A DNA stretch of 64,000 nt from NCBI GenBank assembly GCA_964432565.1, contig CAYSOA010000001.1, forward strand, positions 62,001-126,000. The letters are read 5' to 3'. Positions within the stretch are counted from its first letter, which is position 1; each line of letters starts with the position of its first letter. Both the position numbers and the translations under genes were made by a program. Source of the stretch: CAIOHW01 sp964432565 (GTDB lineage: Bacteria > Bdellovibrionota > UBA1018). Shown here piece by piece: positions 1-9,193 of the stretch. Under the pieces are notes generated by a model. That model saw only the letters and a list, made by a program, of their open reading frames with translations, searched no databases and was not told where the DNA came from.

Positions 1-1148
1 TTCAGTTGAAGCTGATCGGAATCAATGGCAACTGCGGCATAACCGCGCTGTGCTCGTTGTAATGCCAGTCTCATTTCGCATGCTTTCGCCTCGAGGGCCT
101 CTTTCTGCTGCATGAGCCCTGAAAGCTCGTCCTGCCGGGGCTGAAAGACCTTGGCGGCGGCGACCTCCTCTTCTAGCTCTCGAAGAATCAGTGCCGTACG
201 CCAGCGCAGGATGCTCTTGGTGACCTGTACATCTCCGAAGACGTGGTCGCCGACATAGAGGATCTCGTCACCTGAGAGGCCGAGGTGTCCTTCGACTGCT
301 CGGGCGCTGCCTCCGAAGTATACGGATCCGGGTTGCAAGGATCCGACCGTAGGACGCAGCAGGCCTTCGTCGTTGACCACCTCGAAGAACGAATTATTGG
401 TCGAAAAGAAGTCGGGCTTTCTTGCGCTCACAATGACCACGTCAAACAGATCCCGCCACTTCATGCCGTCGGGCAGGTGTCGATCGAAGGCATGAGCCAT
501 CATGGGTTTCGTGTATTGCCACTCTGAATTGGTGATCAATAGAAGCTTCTTTCCTGCGGTTTTTTGGTCGAGCAGGGCCATGGGAACGTCGGGGTCGCTC
601 TCGACGAACCGCTCGGGATGAGCGATGATCTCGCTCTTGAGCCTCCCCTCTGCGTGTGCTGCATCGAGCGTGCGACGAATGCGATGATAGAGGTCGACGT
701 AGCCCATGGGCTCCGGAAGTTTGCCCTCATCCAGAAGATCGACGGCCTGGGCGTAAAAGCAGCCTTCCGAGAGAGAAAAGAAAGTGTTGAGGAACACCCA
801 CCGGGTTTCGTTCAGGTCGACGATGGTACGCTGATAGGTCTGCCGAAGTTCGTCGAAGGCCAAGAGGCGGGTTCCGTGCAGTGCGCGTTTGACGAACCCG
901 AAGCGGTTCGACTTCAAAATGTTTCCCTTGTGTGCGTCGATGACCAGTCCCCTGCGAATCAGCTCAGGATCGAACTTCAGATGCGCGACGGGCCAGCCCT
1001 CATCGACGAAGCGTTCCTTCAGGTACTCGTAGGCTCGCTCCTCCCATTTGGCGACGTCGTAATGGATGAGGGTGTAATCCATGTCGTAACCAATGGCCTG
1101 GATCGATCTGAGGTTGAGCGTACGGTTGCAAAAGAGGGATTCCGACAT
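1..1148 (-). CDS. HAD-IG family 5'-nucleotidase (C-terminus beyond window)
   Basis: The minus-strand reading frame is open from the ATG at 1148 to the window edge, about 382 codons without a stop, so the protein is cut at its C-terminus. HAD motif I (DMDYT) lies at residues 22-26, in the 'IGYDMDYTLIHY' context typical of the cytosolic purine 5'-nucleotidase family (HAD-IG, PF05761). A motif II-like 'LLLITNS' follows near residue 205 and a motif IV-like 'YVGDHVFGD' near residue 300. The family dephosphorylates purine mononucleotides in the cytoplasm; the substrate here is inferred only. The last visible part is helical and Gln-rich. It follows the tonB-like gene by 58 bp on the same strand and may be co-transcribed with it. 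The only SD-like sequence (GAGG) sits one base from the ATG, so the exact start is moderately certain. Confidence 0.88.
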   Translation of the reverse strand, partial: MSESLFCNRTLNLRSIQAIGYDMDYTLIHYDVAKWEERAYEYLKERFVDEGWPVAHLKFDPELIRRGLVIDAHKGNILKSNRFGFVKRALHGTRLLAFDELRQTYQRTIVDLNETRWVFLNTFFSLSEGCFYAQAVDLLDEGKLPEPMGYVDLYHRIRRTLDAAHAEGRLKSEIIAHPERFVESDPDVPMALLDQKTAGKKLLLITNSEWQYTKPMMAHAFDRHLPDGMKWRDLFDVVIVSARKPDFFSTNNSFFEVVNDEGLLRPTVGSLQPGSVYFGGSARAVEGHLGLSGDEILYVGDHVFGDVQVTKSILRWRTALILRELEEEVAAAKVFQPRQDELSGLMQQKEALEAKACEMRLALQRAQRGYAAVAIDSDQLQL

Positions 1149-1206
1149 GCCTCAGAGTTTAGCGGGATCGCTGGCATCCGACGAGGAACGATTTATCAGG
1201 AGTGCG

Positions 1207-1794
1207 TCAGTTCTTGAGCGAAAAGACGAAGGACAGGCGGTAGCGCCCACCCGCCATTCCCGGCATGGCCGCGAGAGAGTCTGGCGGGTGCAGCCGGGTT
1301 TCCTTTAAGAATCGCATTGCCGACGCATCCAGCCGAGGATGGCCGCTCGATGTCTCGAGTTCGATCGCCTCGGCCGTTCCGCCCTCCGTCAGCGTAAAGG
1401 CCAGTGTCACGGTGCCCTGCTCTCCAGATCGTCGCGACAGTAGCGGATAGTCCGGGGTACCAGACGGAATCAGCAGGTCACCGCCGGGCCGCAGGTTCGC
1501 GGGGCCGGTTCCAGAGTTCGCCGAACTACCGGACGGCGAAGCGCCCCGTTGAGTCCGCCCAGCAGGCCACTCGTCCTGGCTTCGGGGCCTTTCTCGGGGC
1601 GCGGCAGTAGAGCGGGGAGCAGGGCTCAATGCCCCCTGGACGCTCCACTCGACCGCCCCTAATGGGTGGGCTGAGCCGAGACGCAGGCGTTGTTCGATCC
1701 AGCCGCCCTCAGCCCAAAGGCCCCACGACCCTGCGGCGCCGAGCGCGGCATGAAGTGCGAGTGACAGGGCGACGGGGGCGGCCAATCGATGCAT
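1207..1794 (-). CDS. TonB-like energy transducer (195 aa)
   Basis: This is a short TonB-family protein with an N-terminal membrane segment at residues 7-26 containing the SxxxH signature of TonB anchors (S11, H15), which contacts ExbB/ExbD. A Pro/Ser/Gly-rich periplasmic spacer covers about residues 50-105, and a TonB C-terminal domain covers about 108-190 ('GTVTLAFTLTEGG', 'SSGHPRLDASAMRFL'). It starts 6 bp after the stop of the btuB-like gene, so it is very likely a TonB dedicated to that receptor, delivering proton-motive force for cobalamin uptake. No exbB or exbD is present in the window. At 195 residues with a spacer of about 55 residues it is short compared with E. coli TonB (239). The role is inferred from domain and position. 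Confidence 0.85.
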   Translation of the reverse strand: MHRLAAPVALSLALHAALGAAGSWGLWAEGGWIEQRLRLGSAHPLGAVEWSVQGALSPAPRSTAAPRERPRSQDEWPAGRTQRGASPSGSSANSGTGPANLRPGGDLLIPSGTPDYPLLSRRSGEQGTVTLAFTLTEGGTAEAIELETSSGHPRLDASAMRFLKETRLHPPDSLAAMPGMAGGRYRLSFVFSLKN

Positions 1795-1800
1795 TGAGGC

Positions 1801-3705
1801 TCAGATCTCCTTCTGAAGCCCGAAGTAAAACGATCTTCGGGCCGTACCGTATCCGGCGACCTCCTCGTACTCGCGGTCGAGTAGATTGTCGAGCCTTCCG
1901 AAGGCCTTGTACCCATCGCCGATTGAGTACGAGGCGTCGGCATTGAAGACAGTGTAGGAGGGCATGCGGATGGTAGCGAAGGTGGCGGGATCGGTATCCT
2001 TTCGGGCGCCGACGAATCGACCCGCGACGCCCCAATCCAGTTTCTCGAACGAGCGAGCTCGAAGCGATACCGTCAAGGCATGCTTCGGGCGCCTCAACAG
2101 TTCTTCTGCGATGTCGTTGTTTCTTGCTTGAAGAAAGGTGTGGTTGATCGCGAGGGTCAAATCTCCCATGGATCGGTAGTTCAAGCTGGTTTCGAGGCCA
2201 CGGGTCGTTGCCGAGCTGATGTTCTTATACTTGAACGAATCGTTCGGATCGCCCTGAATCAAGTTAGAAAAGCGATTTTCAAACCAGGTCGTTTGAAACG
2301 AAAGTCCTCTCCCGACTTCCTGAATCACGGTGAAGTCATAAGAGAGACTCGTTTCCGGTGAGAGGGCCTGGCTTCCGTAGGTGGGGGCATAAAGTTGGTC
2401 GAGACTAGGAATCTTGAACCCTCTGCCGACGCTGCCCTTGAATGTACTGCCCGTCGTTTCGAAGCGATAGCCCGGGCCGAACCGATAGGTCAGCTGGTCA
2501 CCAAAGCCGTGAAAGCGGTCTCCTCGCAGGGCCACGCTTGCGAATGCGCTTCCCAGTCTCCATCGATCCTCGGCAAAAAGCCCCGTGATCGATTGGCTGG
2601 CAGAGGGGATCTGCGTGATCCAGCCTTCATAGTTGTCATAAACCGAAGCCCGTTCGATCTGGCTGTCCATTCCAAGAATCAACGTGTGAGTTTCGTTCAA
2701 TGCCCACTGATTGAGCTGCTCTACTCGAAGCCGAGCCCCATGGTATCTCGCATCCGAGGGAGTGGTGTGAACAGCGTCGGCCTCATTGTCGTTTCGGCGG
2801 TAGGTTTTGAAATACGAGACGGCGAGACTGGGCTCCCACGTCTCATGTCCCTGGTAGCGCAGCTCGGCCCGCGCTGTGCCCTGCGTCTCGGTCTGAAGGT
2901 AGTTCGGATCATCTCCGCCGGGACCTCCCGAATAGGGAAGCTCGGTTCGAGCTCGATAAGAGCGAACAGTCGTCTGAAGCTTCCAGTGCTCCGCGAGCTG
3001 CGATTCGGTGGATAGGGTTCCGGAGAGTGTTGAATAACCGTTATTCAAGCGATTTCCGGACGTTGGAGATGCGGCTGGAAATCCGTCGCTCTCGTCGTAT
3101 CCGGCGCTCACGTTGACCACAGTGCTCCCCAGTTTCTGGGCGACGAGCGCAGATGCCCTGCGGGTCGCGAAAGCGCCGTATTCAGCAAAGATTGACGCTG
3201 AATCGGTGGTTTGCCTTCTGGTGATGATGTTGATGACCCCACCAATGGCATTTGCGCCGTGGACGCCACTTTGAGAGCCGCTGAGTACTTCAATCCGATC
3301 GACCTGCCGGGCCGTCAACCGTCCGAAGTCATAGCCTCGGCCTGGATTTGAGGGGTCATTCATGATGACCCCGTCCACCATGATGAGCGTCTGCTGGTAG
3401 GCGGCCCCGCGAATGTAGACGGAAGAGAGCTGGCCCGCACCGCCCGAATTGATGACGGTTAGGCCAGGGGTGGAACGAAGAATCTCGAAAATGGGTCTTC
3501 CCGACTGCCGATCAGACTCGGTGGGCTCGATTACGGTGATGGATTGCGCCACTTCCGATTGAGGAGTCGCCACCCGGCTTGCGGTAACAACGACCGGCTC
3601 GAGCGTTTCACTTTCCTCAGCCAGCGCCAAAGTATGGAGCGGTAGGGCTGCCAAAGCACCAATAACGAGGGGTGAGTGGAAGAGCCTGATGAGCAATCGT
3701 TTCAC
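1801..3705 (-). CDS. btuB: TonB-dependent vitamin B12 receptor, BtuB-like
   Basis: The 634-residue product has a signal peptide (residues 1 to about 30, ending near 'LALAEE'), a TonB-box-like stretch ('LEPVVVTASRV', about 35-45) and a plug domain containing 'YIRGAAYQQTLIMVDGV' and 'GANAIGGVINIITRR'. A 22-strand beta-barrel follows and ends in an aromatic-rich C-terminus ('SFYFGLQKEI'). The size and the plug motifs match BtuB/vitamin B12 receptors. The start is GTG at 3705 with an AAAGGA Shine-Dalgarno six bases upstream. That SD lies in a perfect hairpin below a cobalamin riboswitch, which independently supports B12 as the substrate. The tonB-like gene follows after 6 bp. Expression is expected to be repressed when intracellular cobalamin is high. 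Confidence 0.92.
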   Translation of the reverse strand: MKRLLIRLFHSPLVIGALAALPLHTLALAEESETLEPVVVTASRVATPQSEVAQSITVIEPTESDRQSGRPIFEILRSTPGLTVINSGGAGQLSSVYIRGAAYQQTLIMVDGVIMNDPSNPGRGYDFGRLTARQVDRIEVLSGSQSGVHGANAIGGVINIITRRQTTDSASIFAEYGAFATRRASALVAQKLGSTVVNVSAGYDESDGFPAASPTSGNRLNNGYSTLSGTLSTESQLAEHWKLQTTVRSYRARTELPYSGGPGGDDPNYLQTETQGTARAELRYQGHETWEPSLAVSYFKTYRRNDNEADAVHTTPSDARYHGARLRVEQLNQWALNETHTLILGMDSQIERASVYDNYEGWITQIPSASQSITGLFAEDRWRLGSAFASVALRGDRFHGFGDQLTYRFGPGYRFETTGSTFKGSVGRGFKIPSLDQLYAPTYGSQALSPETSLSYDFTVIQEVGRGLSFQTTWFENRFSNLIQGDPNDSFKYKNISSATTRGLETSLNYRSMGDLTLAINHTFLQARNNDIAEELLRRPKHALTVSLRARSFEKLDWGVAGRFVGARKDTDPATFATIRMPSYTVFNADASYSIGDGYKAFGRLDNLLDREYEEVAGYGTARRSFYFGLQKEI

Positions 3706-3712
3706 GCCGAGT

Positions 3713-3742
3713 CCTTTCGTCGATGCCAGTCACGACGAAAGG
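3713..3742 (-). promoter_or_regulatory. RBS-sequestering hairpin of the btuB riboswitch
   Basis: A perfect 10-bp stem (minus strand CCTTTCGTCG, loop TGACTGGCAT, CGACGAAAGG) ends in the AAAGG of the btuB Shine-Dalgarno. Formation of this hairpin would block ribosome access to the GTG at 3705. This is the classic expression platform for translational control by a cobalamin aptamer, in which ligand binding favours the closed hairpin, often through a loop-loop contact. The pairing is seen directly; the switching mechanism is inferred. Confidence 0.8.
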
Positions 3743-3806
3743 GGATCGAGGGGCCTGCGTGAGCACGCTCCCCGGTTCCCGGATCCAGAATCCCTTTCCA
3801 CGAGGA

Positions 3807-3922
3807 CTCGACCCCTAACGTCATCAGGCGATTAAGCTTCAGCAGGCGATCGGACTTTAACCGTTGCGGGCCAGCGCCGGAATTTCACCGGACTTCAGCA
3901 CTACTGAGGCGATCTTGTCGAG
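3807..3922 (-). promoter_or_regulatory. Cobalamin riboswitch aptamer
   Basis: Read on the minus strand, the leader contains the cobalamin aptamer core GGTGAAATTCCGGCGCTG followed at once by GCCCGCAACGGTTAA. This resembles the E. coli btuB element (GAGCTGACGCGCAGCGGTAA). A B12-box-like GCCTGATGACGT lies at 3816-3831. The ends pair as CTCGAC (minus strand, 3922-3917) with GTCGAG (3812-3807), closing a compact aptamer of about 116 nt. It is short beside most cobalamin riboswitches, so peripheral helices are probably reduced. It sits between gpx and btuB and reads toward btuB. Fold and ligand class (adenosyl- or hydroxo-cobalamin) are not determined from sequence. Confidence 0.88.
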
Positions 3923-3982
3923 GGTAAGGCCTGATTGAGGGCTCTGTCAAACGGGCTATCTTTCGGCCGACCCGGGTCAAGC

Positions 3983-4459
3983 TCAGAGCAGTTTTTCGAT
4001 CTCTTTTTCGAGTGAGGCTGGCGTGGTCTGGGGCGCGAATCGTTCAACGACGTTCCCCTGGCGATCGATCAGAAACTTCGTGAAGTTCCACTTGATGCCT
4101 TCGGTGCCGAGGATGCCCTTCTCTTCTTTTTTTAGAAACTGATAGAGCGGGTGCGTAGCCGGTCCATTGACATCGATTTTGGCAAACATCGGAAAGGTAA
4201 CGTCGTACTTCAGCTTGCAGAAGTTCTTGATCTCTTCTTCGTCCCCCGGCTCCTGCGCCCCGAATTGGTTGCAGGGAAAGCCGAGGATCTCGAGGCCGCG
4301 GTCGCGATACTTTCGGTAGAGGGCTTCGAGGCCCGCATACTGCGGAGTGAAGCCGCAGGCGCTGGCGACATTCACGATCAGCAGTACCTTTCCTTCGTAG
4401 GTCTTCAGGGGCGTCAGAGTTCCGTCGATGGCTTTGGCCTCAAAATCATAAATTTTCAT
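3983..4459 (-). CDS. Glutathione peroxidase family thiol peroxidase
   Basis: The 158-residue product begins MKIYDFEAKAIDG, the usual start of bacterial GPx-like proteins; a TTG 12 codons upstream is possible but less likely. The peroxidatic cysteine is in 'NVASACGFTPQY' (about C35). The catalytic Gln is in 'FPCNQFG', which also supplies the usual resolving Cys of thioredoxin-dependent members. The Trp-Asn pair is in 'KWNFTKFL'. It reduces hydroperoxides, probably using thioredoxin because it is a Cys (not Sec) enzyme, and has no signal peptide, so it is cytosolic. It ends 23 bp upstream of the riboswitch aptamer and is transcribed in the same direction as btuB, so some readthrough into the riboswitch is conceivable. 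Confidence 0.93.
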   Translation of the reverse strand: MKIYDFEAKAIDGTLTPLKTYEGKVLLIVNVASACGFTPQYAGLEALYRKYRDRGLEILGFPCNQFGAQEPGDEEEIKNFCKLKYDVTFPMFAKIDVNGPATHPLYQFLKKEEKGILGTEGIKWNFTKFLIDRQGNVVERFAPQTTPASLEKEIEKLL

Positions 4460-4508
4460 GTTCCAGAGCGTAGTTCGGCCAGCCGTCGTTGACAAGCGCT
4501 GACGGGCA

Positions 4509-4537
4509 TTGACAAGCCAGCCGCTGCGCCAAAAACT
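4509..4537 (+). promoter_or_regulatory. Candidate sigma-70 promoter before the lipoprotein gene
   Basis: A perfect -35 TTGACA (4509-4514) is followed by a 17-bp spacer and a weak -10 AAAACT (4532-4537). A second TTGACAAGC copy begins 20 bp upstream at 4489. The element lies just before a strong SD (GGAGG, near 4546-4550) and the GTG start at 4558. The -10 match is only three of six, so support is modest. Confidence 0.35.
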
Positions 4538-4557
4538 AGGAATTTGGAGGGTTTCTG

Positions 4558-5730
4558 GTGAAGGTGCGTCGCAGGATCGGAATGGCGCTTCGTGGCGTGG
4601 TGGCCGCTGCCCTGGTGGGCGGCATGTTGACCGCCTGCGGCGGCGCGACAGGAACGGTTAAGCCTCATCTGATACGTTTGACTTCGTCTGCGCCGGACGG
4701 CGCCGCTCCTGACGCTCAGGATCCTGCTCCTCCGCTGCCCACTCCCACGCAGACTCCCCTGGAGGCAGGATCCGATCTGATTTTGGATTCCTTGAAGATT
4801 CCCATCCGGGCGTTGGAGCTTCTGGGAGACGACGACGCGTCAGCTGAGATCTACTATTGCGGCGCAGACTCCGCCGAAGGGTGTCTCGTGAACCTCGCCG
4901 GTGTCGCTGATACAGATCTTTTGGGTGGTGAGGCAGTTGAGGTTGAGGCAGGTGCCTACAGTCAGCTCGTCGTTCACACGTGTTTTGACGAGGGGGAGTA
5001 TTCGGCTTCGGTCAAGGGAAGCGCGTTTATCGGCGAGTCGGATCTTTATATGACCAAGAGTGATGGAATCCCAACCTCTTCGGGTGAGATTGAGACCACA
5101 TCCATTGACGTCAGTCAGTGCCGGTACACGTTTGATCTGCCGTCTACGCTTGAGGTGGGCGAGGGGGAGAGCAAAGACCTGAAGCTGTACTTTGACTTGC
5201 GAAATATGGCGTGGCTCGGTTTGAAGTCCGCCGTTGACGCCGATCCAACGCCTGCCATCTGGTCGAGCCGTGGGTGTTCGGGCAACGAAGGGGGTTCTTA
5301 CAATTCGAGCTTTGATGCGTTTGTGTGCTTTGGGTTTCCGATTTTTCACATCTCCACCGGCAACGCTCCTACTCTTGAGCGTTACCGAATCAATAATCGA
5401 GCGATTCTCGGGCTCTATTTCGATTCACCTGACTACGCTGACGGAGTGAAAACTCCGGTCGGCGGATACCTCAGACGCTACTACGGAAGCGAAAGTCCGG
5501 GCGGGGAGGCCTTCGGCTTTGATGTGCCGTTGAGAAGCGTGTCCAGGAACAACGACGGCACCTATTCGATCGCGAGCGCCGGTGCCAGTGCGAACTCGGC
5601 AAGTTATTTTGCTACCGCAGATTTTCCGGGCGATCTGAACTTCACCGACAAGAATACCGAAAACGGCACCTTCACTGGCGCCCTATCGGGAAGCGGCTCG
5701 AACGCCTGCCTTGCCGTGAGGCTCGAATAA
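4558..5730 (+). CDS. Lipoprotein of unknown function (390 aa)
   Basis: The GTG start has a GGAGG ribosome-binding site. A signal peptide ends in a lipobox 'MLTAC' with the acylated Cys at residue 27, so the protein should be membrane-anchored on the outer face of the inner membrane or in the outer membrane. A Pro/Thr/Asp-rich linker (about 40-70) precedes a predicted beta-rich domain ('LILDSLKIPIRALELLG', then alternating strands). Several further cysteines (about residues 100, 108, 142, 188, 240 and 257) could form disulfides. I do not recognise a family; the N-terminal half vaguely recalls DUF4382-like carbohydrate-binding or adhesin-type lipoproteins, which is a weak impression. It converges on icmF with only 6 bp between the stops and has no visible operon partner. 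Confidence 0.75.
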   Translation: MKVRRRIGMALRGVVAAALVGGMLTACGGATGTVKPHLIRLTSSAPDGAAPDAQDPAPPLPTPTQTPLEAGSDLILDSLKIPIRALELLGDDDASAEIYYCGADSAEGCLVNLAGVADTDLLGGEAVEVEAGAYSQLVVHTCFDEGEYSASVKGSAFIGESDLYMTKSDGIPTSSGEIETTSIDVSQCRYTFDLPSTLEVGEGESKDLKLYFDLRNMAWLGLKSAVDADPTPAIWSSRGCSGNEGGSYNSSFDAFVCFGFPIFHISTGNAPTLERYRINNRAILGLYFDSPDYADGVKTPVGGYLRRYYGSESPGGEAFGFDVPLRSVSRNNDGTYSIASAGASANSASYFATADFPGDLNFTDKNTENGTFTGALSGSGSNACLAVRLE

Positions 5731-5736
5731 CCGGTT

Positions 5737-8700
5737 CTACATGTTTCGGCGGTACTGTCCGCCCACTTCGAAGAGCGCCTGAGTGATCTGTCCGAGCGAA
5801 CAGACCTTGGTTGCTTCCATCAGCTCATCGAAGAGATTTTCTCCTTGAAGTGCTGCGCCGTGAAGTGAGGCGAGGGCAGATTTAGACTCCTCGTTGCGCA
5901 GCCGGTGCAGGGCCTCGAGCATCTCAATTTGGTATTCCTTCTCCTCGGTCGTCGCACGAATGACTTCACCTGGAATGACGGTTGGTGACCCTTCGGAGGA
6001 GAGGAACGTATTCACCCCGACGATCGGATACTCGCCGGTGTGCTTGAGGGTTTCGTAATAGAGCGACTCTTCCTGAATCTTGCCGCGCTGGTACATTGTC
6101 TCCATGGCGCCCAGAACGCCCCCGCGTTCGGTAATCCGGTCGAACTCCTTGAGGACGGCTTCTTCAACCAGATCAGTCAGCTCCTCGATGATGAATGAAC
6201 CCTGCAGGGGGTTCTGGTTCTTCGCAAGCCCCAGCTCGTGATTGATGATCAGCTGAATGGCCATGGCACGCCGAACCGATGCCTCGGTCGGCGTCGTGAT
6301 CGCTTCATCATAGGCGTTCGTGTGAAGCGAGTTGCAATTGTCAAAGATGGCGTAGAGTGCCTGAAGCGTCGTCCGGATGTCGTTGAAATCGATCTCCTGG
6401 GCATGCAGGGATCGTCCCGAAGTCTGGATGTGGTACTTCAGCATCTGCGAGCGCGAGTCAGCACCGTATTTGTGCTTGAGCGCCTTCGCCCAGATTCTTC
6501 GTGCGACCCGACCGATCACCGAATACTCGGGATCCACGCCGTTCGAGAAGAAGAACGACAGGTTTGGTGCGAAGTGGTTGATATCCATTCCACGCGACAC
6601 GTAGTACTCGACGAAGGTAAACCCGTTGGCCAGCGTGAACGCCAGTTGGGTGATCGGGTTCGCTCCCGCTTCCGCGATGTGGTAGCCCGAAATCGAAACC
6701 GAGTAGAAGTTCTTCACCGCGTTCCGGATGAAGTACTCTTGAATGTCACCCATCATTCTAAGGGCGAATTCAGTTGAAAAGATGCAGGTGTTCTGGGCCT
6801 GGTCTTCCTTGAGAATATCAGCCTGTACCGTTCCGCGAACCTGCGTCAGCGTTCGAGCCCTGATTCTTTCGTAGACCTCACGAGGCAGAACCTCATCTCC
6901 GGTCACCCCAAGAAGCATCAGCCCGAGACCGTCGTTTCCGGGGGGAAGCTCACCCTGGTAGCGAGGACGTGGGAGTGCTTTTGCCTTAAAGAGGGCCTCG
7001 ATTTTCTTCTCGATCTCTTCGACGAGTCCCTGCTCTCGAATATAAAGCTCGCATTGCTGGTCAATGGCCGCGTTCATGAAGAACCCAACCAACATCGGAG
7101 CCGGACCGTTGATCGTCATTGAGACCGAGGTCTTGGGGTCGCAGAGGTTAAAGCCCGAATAGAGCTTCTTGGCGTCGTCGAGGCAGCAGATCGAAACGCC
7201 TGCATTTCCGATCTTTCCGTAGATGTCAGGGCGTCGATCCGGATCAAAGCCGTAAAGAGTGGTGGAGTCGAACGCGGTCGACAGGCGCTTGGCCGGCATG
7301 GCGCGCGAAACATAGTGGAACCGACGATTCGTGCGCTCGGGGCCGCCTTCTCCGGCGAACATGCGAGTCGGGTCTTCTCCCTCGCGTTTGAACGGAAAGA
7401 CACCGGCCGTGTACGGAAACTCTCCGGGCACGTTTTCCTGCAGGCTCCAGCGAAGGATGTCACCCCAAGCGCGGTAGCGCGGGAGAGAGACCTTGGGAAT
7501 TTCGAGCTGTGAAAGCGACCGGGTATGCGTCTCGATCTGGATGTCGCGCCCGCGAACCTGATAGGTAAAGACCGGGTCGCGGTAGGCACGTACCTTGGCC
7601 TCCCAAGCAGAAAGGATCTTCCTGCACTCGGGATCGAGTGACTGCTCGAGGCTTGATGCCTGCTCTTCGAGCACCTGGCGGGCAGGTCCCATTGCTTCGG
7701 ACTCGCCGATCAGAGCCAGGGTCTCGCGAAGGGATTGAAGCTTCTGTGCGGCCTCCGCCTGACGGTGTGCCCAGTCGTCATAGCGGCGGATGGTTTCGGT
7801 GATCTCTGAAAGGTAGCGGGTGCGCTCGGGGGGGATGATGTGAATCTTGGCGGATTCTTCCTGGGTGGCGGAGATTTGTGATTCGAAGCGGGTGCCCGTC
7901 TTCTTAGTAATCGTATCGATGAGCGTACGGTAGAGGCGATTCATTCCGGGGTCGTTGAACTGCGAAGCGATGCTGCCCACTACGGGAAGCGCCTCATCGG
8001 CGCCGTCGAAGACCTTGTGGTTGCGTCGGTACTGCTTTCGCACGTCCCTCAGGGCGTCATGGCCGCCCCGCTTGTCGAATTTATTGAGTGCAACCACGTC
8101 CGCGAAGTCGAGCATGTCGATTTTTTCGAGCTGTGTCGCCGCACCGTATTCGGGGGTCATCACGTAAAGCGAAACATCGGAATGCTCGGTGATTTCGGTG
8201 TCGCTCTGGCCGATGCCGGAGGTTTCGAGGATAATGAAGTCGAAGTCGGCCGCCTGTGCAATGGTGAGGGCCTCTTTGACATGCTTCGATAGCGCGAGAT
8301 TCGCCTGACGCGTCGCCAGCGATCTCATGAAAACGCCCGAGTGATGAACCGAGTTCATTCGGATCCGGTCTCCGAGAAGGGCTCCCCCGGTTTTGCGTTT
8401 GGACGGGTCCACCGAAATGACGGCGACGGTCTTTTGTGGAAAGTCGATCGTGAAGCGACGCACCAGCTCGTCGATGAGGGACGATTTTCCGGCACCGCCT
8501 GTTCCCGTGATCCCCAGCACCGGCGCCTTCTCAGAACGAGAGTCAGCGATGGAATGAATGGCTTGAAGAAGAGCGATGTTCTCTTCCGGTGCATTCTCGG
8601 CACCCGAGATCGCCTGTCCGATCGCCCGGGCCTCGCGCTTTGCGAGACGTTCAAGAAAGGCTTCGAGTTCTGCTCCCTGCTGGGGCAGGTCGCGACCCGT

Positions 8701-9147
8701 CGGAAAGTCACTTTTTTGCAGAAGGTCATTGATCATTCCCTGCAGGCCCATCTCGCGCCCGTCATCGGGCGAATAGATTCGGGTGACTCCGGCAGCGTGC
8801 AGTTCCTCGATTTCAGAGGGGAGAATCACGCCGCCACCACCGCCGAAAATTCGGATGTGCGGGCAGCTGCGCTCTCGAAGCAGTTCGACCATGTACTTGA
8901 AGTATTCGACGTGTCCGCCCTGGTACGAAGTCATGGCGATGGCCTGAGCGTCTTCCTGAATGGCGCAGTCGACGACTTCAGCGACCGAGCGATTGTGTCC
9001 CAGATGGATGACCTCTGCCCCGGAGGACTGCAGGATTCGGCGCATGATATTGATGGCGGCGTCGTGCCCGTCAAACAGGGATGCGGCCGTCACAATGCGG
9101 ATCTTGTTTTTTGCCTGGTAAGCTGCGACTTCTGGGTGCTGAGCCAT
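5737..9147 (-). CDS. icmF: Fused isobutyryl-CoA mutase (IcmF)
   Basis: This 1136-residue protein has the full IcmF architecture. An N-terminal B12-binding domain (about 14-145) carries the base-off/His-on ligand in 'DGHDAA' (His28), with 'SYQGG' and 'GGGGG' loops. A MeaB-type G-protein chaperone domain (about 205-420) has a P-loop GTGGAGKS at 215-222, a switch-like 'ETSGIGQ' near 309-314 and NKFD at 355-358. A C-terminal TIM-barrel acyl-CoA mutase domain (about 560-1090) carries 'YSVSISGYHIAEAGA'. It interconverts isobutyryl-CoA and n-butyryl-CoA (and in some members pivalyl/isovaleryl-CoA) using adenosylcobalamin, with the fused GTPase gating cofactor loading. It acts in the cytoplasm. The neighbouring B12 riboswitch, receptor and BtuF-like protein fit its cofactor need. 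Its start codon overlaps the earliest start of the divergent DUF5522 gene. Confidence 0.96.
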   Translation of the reverse strand: MAQHPEVAAYQAKNKIRIVTAASLFDGHDAAINIMRRILQSSGAEVIHLGHNRSVAEVVDCAIQEDAQAIAMTSYQGGHVEYFKYMVELLRERSCPHIRIFGGGGGVILPSEIEELHAAGVTRIYSPDDGREMGLQGMINDLLQKSDFPTGRDLPQQGAELEAFLERLAKREARAIGQAISGAENAPEENIALLQAIHSIADSRSEKAPVLGITGTGGAGKSSLIDELVRRFTIDFPQKTVAVISVDPSKRKTGGALLGDRIRMNSVHHSGVFMRSLATRQANLALSKHVKEALTIAQAADFDFIILETSGIGQSDTEITEHSDVSLYVMTPEYGAATQLEKIDMLDFADVVALNKFDKRGGHDALRDVRKQYRRNHKVFDGADEALPVVGSIASQFNDPGMNRLYRTLIDTITKKTGTRFESQISATQEESAKIHIIPPERTRYLSEITETIRRYDDWAHRQAEAAQKLQSLRETLALIGESEAMGPARQVLEEQASSLEQSLDPECRKILSAWEAKVRAYRDPVFTYQVRGRDIQIETHTRSLSQLEIPKVSLPRYRAWGDILRWSLQENVPGEFPYTAGVFPFKREGEDPTRMFAGEGGPERTNRRFHYVSRAMPAKRLSTAFDSTTLYGFDPDRRPDIYGKIGNAGVSICCLDDAKKLYSGFNLCDPKTSVSMTINGPAPMLVGFFMNAAIDQQCELYIREQGLVEEIEKKIEALFKAKALPRPRYQGELPPGNDGLGLMLLGVTGDEVLPREVYERIRARTLTQVRGTVQADILKEDQAQNTCIFSTEFALRMMGDIQEYFIRNAVKNFYSVSISGYHIAEAGANPITQLAFTLANGFTFVEYYVSRGMDINHFAPNLSFFFSNGVDPEYSVIGRVARRIWAKALKHKYGADSRSQMLKYHIQTSGRSLHAQEIDFNDIRTTLQALYAIFDNCNSLHTNAYDEAITTPTEASVRRAMAIQLIINHELGLAKNQNPLQGSFIIEELTDLVEEAVLKEFDRITERGGVLGAMETMYQRGKIQEESLYYETLKHTGEYPIVGVNTFLSSEGSPTVIPGEVIRATTEEKEYQIEMLEALHRLRNEESKSALASLHGAALQGENLFDELMEATKVCSLGQITQALFEVGGQYRRNM

Positions 9148-9193
9148 GACTGATCAGCTACCAAAAAAGCAGCAAAACAGCGAGCTTGAGGCC

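Noticed and set aside
4489..4517. Direct repeat of TTGACAAGC as an operator
   Set aside because: Only two copies 20 bp apart with no dyad; more simply read as alternative -35 elements.
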